A DNA stretch of 12,914 nt from an uncultured Roseburia sp. (GCA_934307185.1 CAKRCJ010000034.1:1-12914), one strand, 5' to 3'. Counted from the first letter of the stretch, positions 1-6,043 are shown. Program-made: numbers and translations. The notes: generated from the sequence alone by a model not told the origin.

Positions 1-126
1 ATGCATTACTGCCCGAAAACACTGCTTGTAGAGGTGGGTGCACAGACAAATACAGTGCAGGAGGCAATGAATGCCATGGTTCCGCTGGCAGATGTTTTAA
101 ATAAGGTGCTGACGGAACAAAGATAA
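1..126 (+). CDS. spoIIP: Stage II sporulation protein P, C-terminal end (partial)
   Basis: The reading frame is open from base 1 and stops at TAA 124-126, giving 41 residues. The stretch LLVEVGAQTNTVQEAMNAM followed by PLADVLNKVL matches the C-terminus of the SpoIIP family. SpoIIP is a membrane-anchored cell-wall amidase/endopeptidase that works with SpoIID and SpoIIM in engulfment of the forespore. The conserved glutamate of LLVEVG belongs to the amidase-3 fold of this family. The ATG at base 1 is an internal methionine at the window edge, not the true start, since the family is several hundred residues long. It converges with asnB, and a large inverted repeat lies between them. Confidence 0.82.
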   Translation: MHYCPKTLLVEVGAQTNTVQEAMNAMVPLADVLNKVLTEQR

Positions 127-169
127 ATAAAGCCGGCTGATTTATGCGATGAATTGAATAGATAATAAC

Positions 170-311
170 GAAACTCATTAAAATAGTAGATTAGATTGTG
201 AAAGATGACCAAAATCATAAGAAGACACTGGCGCGGGTGATATGTAACGAAAGTGTGTCTTCGGTGATATTGGTCATTTTTCACAATTATAACTATCTAA
301 ATTTGAGTTTC
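170..311. repeat. Long imperfect inverted repeat between convergent genes
   Basis: Arms of about 57-60 bp run from 170 (GAAACTCATTAAAATAG) to about 227 and from about 252 to 311 (ending TTTGAGTTTC). The best paired parts are ATTGTGAAAGATGACCAA with TTGGTCATTTTTCACAAT, and GAAGACAC with GTGTCTTC. The centre is a GC-rich loop of about 24 nt. Clear target-site duplications are not visible. It could be a bidirectional terminator for spoIIP and asnB, or a small miniature inverted-repeat (MITE-like) element. CACAATTGTG at 311-320 is a further short palindrome next to it. Confidence 0.6.
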
Positions 312-328
312 ACAATTGTGTAAATAAA

Positions 329-2176
329 TTAAATGGACAAGTGATATTTTTTCATCCAGTAATTTATCTGGATAAAGTATGCGAGTAACTGTGGCCCAGC
401 CATAAGCTGGCCGAACCAAGGTTTGCCGTATTCTTTTGGGGACAGCATGAAATTTTTCAGCTTTTTCTCATCAATGAAAGCATGAATTGGAGAATTTTTA
501 TCTTTCAGAATGTCATTCATTTCTGAAATCAGCAGCTTTTCATAGCCTGGATGGTAGGTTTTCGGGTAAGGACTTTTCTTGCGGTGTAAAAGCGTCTCTG
601 GCAGAAGGTCTTTGCAGGCATCACGCAAAAGTGCTTTTTCAACACCATTCTGGTATTTCATTTCCCACGGAACATTAAATACATACTCAATAATCCGGTG
701 ATCGGCAAATGGAACGCGGGCTTCCAGACCGGAATACATACTGGTGCGGTCCATACGGTCAAGAAGCGTCTGCATAAACCATTTGATATTTAAGTAGGCA
801 ATAGTGTAACGCTTTTTCTCTTCTTCGGAGTCTGTGTCAAGATGCGGCGCCTGTTTTGCGGATGCAAGATAGTGCTCGTAAGCGCAGGAAGAAAGTTTGC
901 TGTCTTCTATAAAACAATCCTGCAGAAATAAAGTCCGTGCGCTCATATCGGCTGCCCATGGAAAGCCGTCACGGTTCAGAAGCTCTTTGCGGTAAAACCA
1001 TGGATATCCACCAAAAATTTCGTCCGCACATTCTCCGGTTAACGCCACTTTATTGTGTTTTTTTACGAGAGAACAAAAATAAAGAAGCGAGGAATCAACA
1101 TCTGTCATACCGGGCATATCTTTTGCGTCTACCGCAGCATAAAGTGAAGAAAACAGTTGTTTTTCATCACACAAAAGATAAGTATGATTGGTTTTATAAT
1201 GCTCTAACATAATATTTACGTAAGGGACATCCTGCTCCGGCTGAAAAGAATTCGGCTTAAAATAAACGTCGTTGTCTTTAAAATCGAAGGAAAAAGTATT
1301 TAAAGTTTCGTTATGCTCCTCCATATAACGGCAGGCAATGGCGGTTACAATACTTGAGTCAATGCCCCCGGATAAAAAGGTGCAGACGGGCACATCGGAG
1401 ACCATCTGTCGTTTTACAGCATCCTTTACGAGAAAAGAAGTTTTTTCGACTGTCTGTTCATAACAATCGGTATGCTCCCTGCGGAATAAATTCCAGTAAG
1501 TGTAATCTTTTTTTCCATTTTCATCAAAGAGGAGATAATGTCCGGGACGTACCTCATATACATGTGAGAAAATTCCACAGCCGGGGGTACGCGCAGGACC
1601 AATGGATAAAATTTCACGCATGCCATCCATGGATAATTCCGGCTGAAAGCCCGGATAACAGAACAGGGCTTTCGGTTCGGAGCCAAAGAGCAATTGTCCG
1701 TTTTCGTAAGAATAAAAAAGTGGTTTTACACCGACACGGTCGCGGAAAAGAAAAAGCTTTTTTCTGCAGCCGTCCCAGATTGCAAAAGCAAAAATGCCAT
1801 TTAATTTTTCTACAAACTGCGAGCCATATTGTATATAGGCATACAGGATAACCTCGGTGTCTGTAGTTGTTTCAAAGACATAGCCTTTCCCGAGAAGAGA
1901 GTTTTTTAATTCTTCGGTATTATAAATTTCTCCATTATATACAATTGCATAATCATAGCCGGAAATTTTGCGGACAATCGGCTGTCTGCCGGAGGTGATA
2001 TCACGGATGGACAGCCTGGCATGGGAAAATCCAACGTGGCCGGACAGAAAGGTGCCGGATTCATCGTTTCCACGGTGGGCGAGAGAAAAGTGCATTTTTT
2101 CCAAAATTTGTATCCATTTTTCTTTTTCAGAAAGGTAATTTTCTTTTGTATTATAAAAGCCTGCGATTCCACACAT
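329..2176 (-). CDS. asnB: Asparagine synthase, glutamine-hydrolysing (AsnB type)
   Basis: The 615-residue product begins MCGIAGFYN. Cys2 is the nucleophile of the class II glutamine amidotransferase domain (about residues 2-205, with AHRGNDESG and YNGEIYN motifs). The synthetase domain follows, with the ATP pyrophosphatase P-loop SGGIDSS at 269-275. The enzyme converts aspartate, glutamine and ATP to asparagine, glutamate, AMP and PPi in the cytosol. Length and domain order are those of intact AsnB. The start is fixed by the need for Cys at position 2 and by GGAAGG about 8 nt upstream. It is transcribed toward spoIIP and divergently from the truncated S8 peptidase. This is the last intact host gene before the mobile element. 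A biosynthetic paralogue acting on another acceptor cannot be excluded. Confidence 0.95.
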   Translation of the reverse strand: MCGIAGFYNTKENYLSEKEKWIQILEKMHFSLAHRGNDESGTFLSGHVGFSHARLSIRDITSGRQPIVRKISGYDYAIVYNGEIYNTEELKNSLLGKGYVFETTTDTEVILYAYIQYGSQFVEKLNGIFAFAIWDGCRKKLFLFRDRVGVKPLFYSYENGQLLFGSEPKALFCYPGFQPELSMDGMREILSIGPARTPGCGIFSHVYEVRPGHYLLFDENGKKDYTYWNLFRREHTDCYEQTVEKTSFLVKDAVKRQMVSDVPVCTFLSGGIDSSIVTAIACRYMEEHNETLNTFSFDFKDNDVYFKPNSFQPEQDVPYVNIMLEHYKTNHTYLLCDEKQLFSSLYAAVDAKDMPGMTDVDSSLLYFCSLVKKHNKVALTGECADEIFGGYPWFYRKELLNRDGFPWAADMSARTLFLQDCFIEDSKLSSCAYEHYLASAKQAPHLDTDSEEEKKRYTIAYLNIKWFMQTLLDRMDRTSMYSGLEARVPFADHRIIEYVFNVPWEMKYQNGVEKALLRDACKDLLPETLLHRKKSPYPKTYHPGYEKLLISEMNDILKDKNSPIHAFIDEKKLKNFMLSPKEYGKPWFGQLMAGPQLLAYFIQINYWMKKYHLSI

Positions 2177-2258
2177 AAAGTGAGACCTTCCATTTTTTAT
2201 TGTTTAGTTTATGCAAAGAGACAAAAAACATGCATATGATGAAAAGAAAAGGTTTTTC

Positions 2259-2915
2259 ATGGGCGAAAACAGTGAAAAGATAGAAAACATATTAAATCTT
2301 GCTTTGGATGCAACAAATGAGGAGAGGGAAAAATCATTAGACCTTGATACCGGATATGATGCAGAAAACAAAACGTGGGAAGTAATCGTCAAATTTTTTG
2401 GAACAGAGGAAGAACTGAGACAAAAAATTATGGAAAAATTTCCGCAATACGAGGAAAATATCCAGATATATAACCTTACAAATGAATATGCAATTCTGAC
2501 GGTGCCGGAGGCTATTGTTGAACTGCTTGCAGGAATGCCGGAAATCGAATATATGGAAAAACCAAAAAGATTATTTTTTGCTGTGAATAACGGAAAAAGA
2601 AGTTCCTGTATTCTACCCTTGCAGGCGGGAACGAATACAAGTGACAGAAGTAATCTGACCGGAAAAGATGTGATTGTGGCAGTCATTGATTCCGGCATTG
2701 ATTATGCTCATCCGGATTTTCGGAATGCGGATGGAACAACGAGGATACTGGCGTTATGGGACCAGACACTCAATACGGTTTTTGAGCGGGAGACAATCAA
2801 CCGTGCTTTAAATGCGCCGGGTGAGATGCAGAGGTATGAAATTTGTCCGAGCAGGGATATATCCGGGCATGGCACCCATGTTAATGAACTGAAACACAAA
2901 CAAAGAGAAAAGTAG
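2259..2915 (+). pseudogene. S8 subtilisin-like peptidase, truncated after the His motif
   Basis: This is a 218-codon remnant of a clostridial S8 family peptidase. The start at 2259 is chosen over an in-frame ATG at 2211 because AAAAGG lies 6 nt upstream. A propeptide-like region (about 1-110) is followed by the catalytic domain: AVIDSGIDYAHPDF carries the catalytic Asp (residue 144) and DISGHGTHV the catalytic His (204). After Val208 the expected AGIAAG-type continuation is absent and the frame runs through ten unrelated codons to TAG. The oxyanion Asn and the catalytic Ser are missing, so the product cannot be an active protease. Related S8/Csp-type proteins in Clostridia act in germination or extracellular proteolysis; which applies here is unknown. 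The break at about 2882 is the inferred left boundary of an inserted element. Confidence 0.88.
2880..2890. other. Inferred left junction of a mobile element
   Basis: Homology to S8 peptidases is kept through GTT at 2880-2882 (Val208) and lost at AATGAACTG from 2883. Downstream there are only small, AT-rich accessory genes and no return to host-type genes within the window. The exact crossover and any core duplication cannot be set without the other end, which lies beyond 12914. No second copy of GGCACCCATGT was found in the window. Confidence 0.55.
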
Positions 2916-3017
2916 ATAAAGCAAGTAAACACTAAGGATGAATCGACCATGAGCCGGTTTATTTTTTGCATAAAAATAGCAGCAGGGCGAACCATACTGC
3001 TAAATCAAATCTGTATC

Positions 3018-3143
3018 TTATTTAAAAATATCAATTAGTCCAATCAGTTTAAAAACTCCAAGTATTCCACTGAATATCCAGCCGACTAGTTTAAATGCCA
3101 GGATGATAGGAAAAAACATTAAATAAAATAATAATCTTAACAT
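3018..3143 (-). CDS. Small hydrophobic membrane protein, 41 aa
   Basis: The start at 3143 is supported by GGAGG 8 nt upstream; a longer frame starting at 3200 has no such site. The product (MLRLLFYLMFFPIILAFKLV and so on) is almost wholly hydrophobic. One long or two short membrane helices are punctuated by lysines, and it ends IDIFK. It is the first gene inside the element, transcribed toward the junction. Micropeptides of this type in phages and integrative elements can be holin-like, toxic or host-modulating, but nothing here selects one role. Function unknown. Confidence 0.55.
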   Translation of the reverse strand: MLRLLFYLMFFPIILAFKLVGWIFSGILGVFKLIGLIDIFK

Positions 3144-3428
3144 AAATTTTTCCTCCACGAAAATTTTGCTAAAAATTTTGATACCCCCGGGGGAGTTCAA
3201 AAAATTCTACAGAAAATCCGATTTTAAATTTTTCCGAAAATCTGGTTATAATTTAATTCAAATATCTAATTTTGAGATGAATAAAAACTTTATCATGGTA
3301 AAGCATGATGTTTATAACAGATAAACCATATTTATATCGCCACGGCTTCATATTTGCACTATTTTCGAAATTGAAACATTCACATGATAATTTTATGGTT
3401 TAACGTAAAAGTATCTTTAAATTCGATT
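3144..3428. other. AT-rich noncoding stretch
   Basis: No convincing gene was found. It contains the perfect palindrome CCCCCGGGGG (3183-3192) just upstream of the membrane-peptide ribosome site, and TATAAT at 3247-3252 on the + strand without a good -35. Loose inverted repeats are built on TTTATCATG and CATGATAA (about 3290-3400). A 32-codon leftward frame here lacks a ribosome site. Confidence 0.4.
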
Positions 3429-3602
3429 TTATGAGCTTGTGTAATTAATGTCAAGAACTATTAATGATGATTTATGTATTTGCAGCCATTCCACACCCTC
3501 ATATTTTGAATAGCTGCATAGTCTACCGGACGGTAGCCGGTAACCCAGGGCGGAAGCGCGGCGTATTATTTTACGCTTGTCGAGATATTCATATTTTACC
3601 AT
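3429..3602 (-). CDS. Small basic protein of unknown function, 57 aa
   Basis: The start at ATG 3600-3602 follows CTGGAGG with 8 nt spacing. A longer frame to 3632 has no ribosome site. The product begins MVKYEYLDKRKIIRRASALG; its N-terminal third is strongly basic and the rest mixed, with no domain I recognise. The ribosome site lies inside the end of the upstream 55-codon gene (3589-3756), and the two frames overlap by 14 bp, which implies translational coupling. The basic N-terminus would suit nucleic-acid binding, but this is only a composition argument. Confidence 0.55.
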   Translation of the reverse strand: MVKYEYLDKRKIIRRASALGYRLPSGRLCSYSKYEGVEWLQIHKSSLIVLDINYTSS

Positions 3603-3756
3603 TTTCGTTACCTCCAGATGTTTTGCGCTCATTCATGCAGATGTCTTTGCAGCCGTCGCGTGATAATTGATTAATGATTATCCATGCTTGTAAATCTCCA
3701 TACGCCACCCGGCGTATAGTTTGCCCGCTGTAATTAGCTTTAATATCGTAAGTCAT
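3589..3756 (-). CDS. Small hypothetical protein, 55 aa
   Basis: ATG at 3754-3756 is preceded by AAGGAGG with 8 nt spacing, one of the best ribosome sites in the window. The product begins MTYDIKANYSGQTIRRVAYG, contains two cysteines in RDGCKDIC and ends in a polar tail. It stops at TGA 3589-3591 inside the following gene. No family recognised. The strong ribosome site and the coupled downstream start make it likely to be translated. It belongs to the leftward small-gene cluster behind the terminator at about 3865-3912. Confidence 0.55.
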   Translation of the reverse strand: MTYDIKANYSGQTIRRVAYGDLQAWIIINQLSRDGCKDICMNERKTSGGNENGKI

Positions 3757-3864
3757 AAGCTTATTCCTCCTTATACCGTGTTTATTAATGTGCAGTACGT
3801 GATTAAATATTTTCGGAAATCATGACACCGGAAACGGACTGGCACAAACGCCATCAAAAAAACA

Positions 3865-3912
3865 GAAAAAAAGTAGAAGAGTGCCGCCGGCAGTGGTCCG
3901 GCGTGCATCCTC
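3865..3912 (-). terminator. Intrinsic terminator of the leftward operon
   Basis: Read on the minus strand, a stem built on CGCCGG / CCGGCG (loop ACCACTG) with further imperfect pairing outside is followed by TACTTTTTTTCTG. It lies directly after the stop of the 123-codon gene (3926-4297), so it most likely ends the transcript coming from about 5448. Confidence 0.65.
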
Positions 3913-3925
3913 TGCGGCGGTTAGT

Positions 3926-4297
3926 TTAAAAGTATGATTTTTCATAGCAAACTTGCTTTAAATAATTGATTTTCTGCCAAAGTTTGCCGTCTAAATTCAT
4001 GGCGTATAACATAATGTTTACCGGTACCGCATCCAATAACTTTTCATATCTCTGCGGCTCTGGCATAGAGTCCAACCACTTTTTCCATTGTTCGCGCTGT
4101 ACATTTACACAATGTTCAATTCTTAGAAGTGCATCGCCCGGAACGTAAAAAGCCGGGTTTACATACCATGTAATTTTCCCGCACTCCGCAATATGTGCGA
4201 TTATTTTATAGTCGCCGTTTTCCTCGATTGCCTTATTGCATACAGTAACGCCATTCCCAAGGCATCCCATAAATAACTCGAAATTTTCTTTTTTCAT
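3926..4297 (-). CDS. Conserved hypothetical protein of clostridial mobile elements, 123 aa
   Basis: The start at 4297 gives MKKENFELFMGCLGNGVTVC, with GGAGG 8 nt upstream. A five-codon longer frame would put the ribosome site inside the gene. The protein is soluble and mixed alpha/beta in character, with VNPAFYVPGDALLRIEH and EKLLDAVPVNIML segments and a C-terminal KQVCYEKSYF. I recall this type of protein as frequent in Lachnospiraceae accessory elements, without a known role. A terminator follows it; a tRNA-like minihelix lies just upstream in the same transcript. Confidence 0.75.
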   Translation of the reverse strand: MKKENFELFMGCLGNGVTVCNKAIEENGDYKIIAHIAECGKITWYVNPAFYVPGDALLRIEHCVNVQREQWKKWLDSMPEPQRYEKLLDAVPVNIMLYAMNLDGKLWQKINYLKQVCYEKSYF

Positions 4298-4323
4298 GCT
4301 TAATTCCTCCACATTCTATTTTT

Positions 4324-4336
4324 CCCGGAATCCGGG
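4324..4336 (-). other. Short GC hairpin after the minihelix
   Basis: CCCGG-ATT-CCGGG lies between the minihelix and the ribosome site of the 123-codon gene. There is no U tract, so it is more likely an RNA processing or stability element than a terminator. Confidence 0.35.
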
Positions 4337-4340
4337 TAAA

Positions 4341-4383
4341 GGCAAGCCGGGGAATCGAACCCCGGCAAACGCCGCCGCTTGCC
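4341..4383 (-). ncRNA. tRNA-like minihelix: acceptor stem plus T-arm
   Basis: On the minus strand a perfect 7-bp stem GGCAAGC / GCTTGCC encloses a 12-nt linker and then CGGGG-TTCGATT-CCCCG. The latter is a perfect 5-bp T-stem with a canonical TTCRANN T-loop. There is no D-arm or anticodon arm, and no encoded CCA follows. The acceptor 3' strand joins the T-arm directly, as in a real tRNA. It overlaps the stop codon of the upstream gene (TAG at 4383-4385) and precedes the gene at 4297. It may be a tRNA deletion remnant, or a minihelix recognised by tRNA-processing enzymes (RNase P needs little more than acceptor plus T-arm). Confidence 0.55.
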
Positions 4384-4643
4384 TAGAGTGCTAAGAGATC
4401 TAAAAGTTCTGCACGTTTTGTCTGTATCATTTTTTTAGCAGTCATAAAATTAATTTCTCCGCCTGTCATGTGCTCAATATATTTCGCTGTGCTTATATAT
4501 GCGTCAAATTCAGCCTTGTATGCTTCATCAAAAGCGATTTCGAGTTCTGCGCTTTCTGGCCGTTCTGTGTATCGTGCTTCCGCTTCGTCTGCGATTTTCT
4601 CTAACTGTTCCAACTTTTTAATCTTTTCAAGTAAAATTTTCAT
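4383..4643 (-). CDS. Helical hypothetical protein, 86 aa
   Basis: The start at 4643 (MKILLEKIKKLEQLEKIADE) has AAAGGATGG 8 nt upstream. A start four codons earlier would leave no spacing. Nearly the whole chain is predicted helical and charged, rich in Leu, Glu, Lys and Ala, with heptad-like spacing in the first 30 residues that suggests a coiled coil. There is no catalytic motif. It sits in a leftward operon between the LPD11-like gene and the tRNA-like minihelix. Small helical proteins like this are common in clostridial mobile elements; role unknown. Confidence 0.68.
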   Translation of the reverse strand: MKILLEKIKKLEQLEKIADEAEARYTERPESAELEIAFDEAYKAEFDAYISTAKYIEHMTGGEINFMTAKKMIQTKRAELLDLLAL

Positions 4644-4689
4644 ACAATCAACCATCCTTTCATTTATGCCCTGTCTTATCGGTGCAGGT

Positions 4690-4722
4690 GGGGCAGTTCC
4701 TACAGACCGCCGGGCGGGCGGT
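4690..4722 (-). other. GC-rich structured intergenic segment
   Basis: The 73-nt gap between two operon genes is GC-rich against AT-rich neighbours and contains the hairpin ACCGCC-CGCCC-GGCGGT (minus strand). No U tract follows. It could tune expression of the downstream 86-codon gene; no reading frame of note is present. Confidence 0.35.
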
Positions 4723-4728
4723 TTCGAC

Positions 4729-5055
4729 TTACTTTGAAGCTGTGCAGAAATCCATATAACGACATCCGCAACAAGGTACTTGTTTCTCGCATTTGTTAAA
4801 AATCATAAGATTTTCATATTCCTGTATCTGTCCAAGTGTCAGCCATTCCGGCTTTTTATCTTCTGGAAAACTGTTATACAATGCTCTCATGTCTTCAATG
4901 TGATTCTCTGGGTCTCCACTCCACAAATATTTATTTAATCGATTGCCGAAACATAGAAAATACTCACAATCTGATTTCATGCGATCAAGTAGCATATATT
5001 TGAATCTCTCGTTGTTCTCGTTTCCATAAATAAGACTTTGCATTTCTTTCGTCAT
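4729..5055 (-). CDS. LPD11-like domain protein with C-terminal cysteines
   Basis: The 108-residue product contains a segment I recognise as like LPD11 (large polyvalent-protein-associated domain 11), about residues 18-83: RMKSDCEYFLCFGNR, the LWSGDPENHIEDMRALYNSF stretch, then PEWLTLGQIQEYE. LPD11 is found alone or fused in large polyvalent proteins of plasmids, phages and conjugative elements, with unknown molecular function. The tail CEKQVPCCGCRYMDFC has five cysteines and may bind a metal. The start follows GAGG with about 10 nt spacing. It is co-oriented with, and 20 nt downstream of, a 41-codon gene. The domain name rests on memory of the family pattern. Confidence 0.72.
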   Translation of the reverse strand: MTKEMQSLIYGNENNERFKYMLLDRMKSDCEYFLCFGNRLNKYLWSGDPENHIEDMRALYNSFPEDKKPEWLTLGQIQEYENLMIFNKCEKQVPCCGCRYMDFCTASK

Positions 5056-5075
5056 AACTTTTTTTCCTCACTTTC

Positions 5076-5201
5076 TTATTTGTGTGCTTTTATATGTTTT
5101 ATTACTATGTCAAAAACTTTCTGGTTGAGTTTCTTTTTGTCTGGCTCTTTGAAAACATCTTTTACAACGTAGATTGTTTTTTGCTTTTTCTTTGTATCCA
5201 T
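5076..5201 (-). CDS. Small lysine-rich protein, 41 aa
   Basis: ATG at 5199-5201 with GGAGG 7 nt upstream encodes MDTKKKQKTIYVVKDVFKEP and 21 more residues ending KAHK. Eleven of the 41 residues are lysine. The same strand and a 20-nt gap to the LPD11-like gene indicate an operon. A terminator (5233-5280) lies just upstream, so it is either expressed by read-through or has its own promoter. No known family; the charge could favour nucleic-acid contact. Confidence 0.5.
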   Translation of the reverse strand: MDTKKKQKTIYVVKDVFKEPDKKKLNQKVFDIVIKHIKAHK

Positions 5202-5232
5202 GTTGATGCCTCCATTTCTGTTGTTTTTTACA

Positions 5233-5280
5233 AATTAAAAAGGTGCAAAGCCTTAATAATTCAATAAAGACTTTACACCT
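5233..5280 (-). terminator. Intrinsic terminator after the 41-45-codon gene
   Basis: On the minus strand AGGTGTAAAG and CTTTGCACCT form a 10-bp stem (one G-T pair) with a 20-nt loop, followed by TTTTTAATTTG. It would end or attenuate the transcript from the promoter at 5476-5505 before it reaches the lysine-rich gene. The right arm and loop also form half of a longer inverted repeat with 5485-5514. Confidence 0.55.
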
Positions 5281-5310
5281 TAGATAAATGGTTTATGTAG
5301 TTACTATGAT

Positions 5311-5448
5311 TTAATTGTTGCTAGGGTCTCTTGGGTCTGCCGTTTCAATGTACTTGATTATTTCAATAATCTTTTCGGCTGTCATACCTTCCTTTTCAAG
5401 AGCTGTGATAAGGTTTACAACTTCTTTGCCTGTCATATATTCGCTCAC
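5311..5448 (-). CDS. Small helical protein of mobile elements, 41-45 aa
   Basis: From GTG 5446-5448 the frame gives 45 residues (MSEYMTGKEVVNLITALEKE, then GMTAEKIIEIIKYIETADP and a polar tail). From ATG 5434-5436 it gives 41. GTG has a weak GGCGGTGGT upstream; the inner ATG has AGTGAG at 7 nt. Two amphipathic helices separated by a Gly-Met turn are likely. I recall similar small proteins in Lachnospiraceae elements. It is the first gene of the leftward transcript, divergent from the XRE gene at 5658. Confidence 0.5.
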   Translation of the reverse strand: MSEYMTGKEVVNLITALEKEGMTAEKIIEIIKYIETADPRDPSNN

Positions 5449-5475
5449 TTTCTACCACCGCCTTTCGTTGGTGAT

Positions 5476-5505
5476 ATTATATCATAGTGTAAAGTCTTTA
5501 TTCAA
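5476..5505 (-). promoter_or_regulatory. Leftward promoter of the first XRE module
   Basis: On the minus strand a -35 TTGAAT (5500-5505) and -10 TATAAT (5476-5481) are separated by 18 bp. It points at the 41-45-codon gene starting at 5448 or 5436 and diverges from the XRE gene at 5658. Confidence 0.55.
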
Positions 5506-5528
5506 TTATCAATGTGCTTTTTTATATC

Positions 5529-5559
5529 TCATTTATGATTATATTATAATCATAAATGA
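5529..5559. promoter_or_regulatory. 31-bp perfect palindrome, probable XRE operator
   Basis: The left arm TCATTTATGATTATA, one central T and the right arm TATAATCATAAATGA form a perfect palindrome. A related half-site, ATAATCAAAAATGAATAT, follows from about 5577 and repeats ATAATCATAAATGAATAT of the right arm. This lies midway between the divergent leftward promoter and the XRE gene at 5658, as expected for an autoregulatory operator. Confidence 0.6.
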
Positions 5560-5608
5560 ATATAATGTCAATAGAAAATAATCAAAAATGAATATTTTAT
5601 ATTTTTGT

Positions 5609-5637
5609 TTGATTAGTTTCTAGTATTGTGCTATGCT
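5609..5637 (+). promoter_or_regulatory. Possible promoter of the first XRE gene
   Basis: TTGATT (5609-5614), a 17-bp spacer and TATGCT (5632-5637, preceded by TG) fit a sigma-A promoter. The start site would fall almost at the ribosome site, leaving a very short leader. An alternative -10 is TATAAT at 5561-5566 beside the palindrome, which lacks a clear -35. Confidence 0.3.
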
Positions 5638-5657
5638 TACATGCAGGAGGTGAAGAG

Positions 5658-5864
5658 ATGGGAGCAAGTAAGCAAATTAAGCAAGTAATGATTGAAAAAA
5701 ATATAAAAGTTGGAGAACTGGCGGAGAAAATCGGAATGAATCCCCAACCATTAAGTACAAAGCTTTACCGCGATACAATGAGTTTTTCAGATGTTGAAAA
5801 AATCGCGGACGCTTTGGGCTGTGATGTTAAGATTGTAGACCGGGAGAGCGGCAGGGAGTTCTAA
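5658..5864 (+). CDS. Single-domain XRE/Cro-type HTH regulator, 68 aa (module 1)
   Basis: ATG 5658-5660 has AGGAGG 7 nt upstream; a frame opening at 5628 lacks this. The product is a lone helix-turn-helix of the XRE family. VGELAEKIGMNPQPLSTKLY holds helices 2 and 3 (recognition), and FSDVEKIADALGCDVKIVD is the typical XRE closing segment. There is no dimerisation or peptidase domain, so it resembles phage Cro-like repressors rather than full CI or LexA-type proteins. It probably binds the palindrome at 5529-5559 and controls both its own promoter and the leftward one. A terminator overlaps its stop codon. Confidence 0.82.
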   Translation: MGASKQIKQVMIEKNIKVGELAEKIGMNPQPLSTKLYRDTMSFSDVEKIADALGCDVKIVDRESGREF

Positions 5865-6000
5865 GCCCTGCCTTTTCTTCTGCTTGGTCTTGTCTCGGGT
5901 AACTACCGGATATAGCTGCCGGCGTTGGCTTCGGTTCTGGCTTTATCGGTTCCCAGTCAACGCCGTTTTCTTTAAGGTCTGAAAGCGGGAAATCCTCCAT
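5827..6000 (-). pseudogene. Possible gene remnant with GC-rich coding character
   Basis: An ATG at 5998-6000 opens 57 codons (MEDFPLSDLKENGVDWEPIK, then PEPKPTPAAISGSYPRQDQ). The protein-like, proline-rich N-terminal part is in a GC-rich block unlike its surroundings. There is no ribosome site before the ATG, and the last third runs antisense through the end of the XRE gene. The frame is the same as that of the gene upstream (6049-6324) after its TAA. I read it as the leftover of a larger gene rather than a working one. Confidence 0.3.
5850..5880 (+). terminator. Intrinsic terminator of the first XRE gene
   Basis: GGCAGGG (5850-5856) and CCCTGCC (5866-5872) pair perfectly around a 9-nt loop that contains the stop codon, followed by TTTTCTTCT. 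The stem begins inside the last codons of the gene. Confidence 0.75.
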
Positions 6001-6004
6001 AGTT

Positions 6005-6043
6005 CCGGCGGTTGCTTTGATGCTACGGCTGAACCGCCGCCGG
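6005..6043. other. GC-rich hairpin downstream of the 91-codon gene
   Basis: CCGGCGGTT (6005-6013) pairs with AACCGCCG(CCGG) (6032-6043) around an 18-nt loop. It follows the stop of the leftward gene at 6049 but has no U tract, so it may block exonucleases or act as a weak Rho-independent stop. Confidence 0.4.

Larger units (their letters stand above)
5251..5514. repeat. Inverted repeat pair flanking a small gene
   Basis: CCTTAATAATTCAATAAAGA at 5251-5270, continuing CTTTACACCT to 5280, recurs in reverse complement at 5485-5514 with about 26 of 30 positions conserved. The right copy covers the -35 and spacer of the leftward promoter. The left copy overlaps the terminator and resembles the same promoter facing right. 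The two enclose the 41-45-codon gene at 5311-5448. Confidence 0.55.

Noticed and set aside
1354..1851. 165-codon rightward frame
   Set aside because: Antisense to asnB, which has full family motifs; no ribosome site and low-complexity basic product.
2204..2995. Leftward frames of 95-164 codons over the S8 gene
   Set aside because: Antisense to clear S8 motifs, without ribosome sites; Ser/Phe-rich composition typical of shadow frames.
3265..3365. 32-codon leftward frame starting MKPWRYKYGL
   Set aside because: No ribosome site and no coupling to neighbours.
3464..3670. 68-codon rightward frame
   Set aside because: Antisense to two coupled leftward genes with strong ribosome sites; it has none itself.
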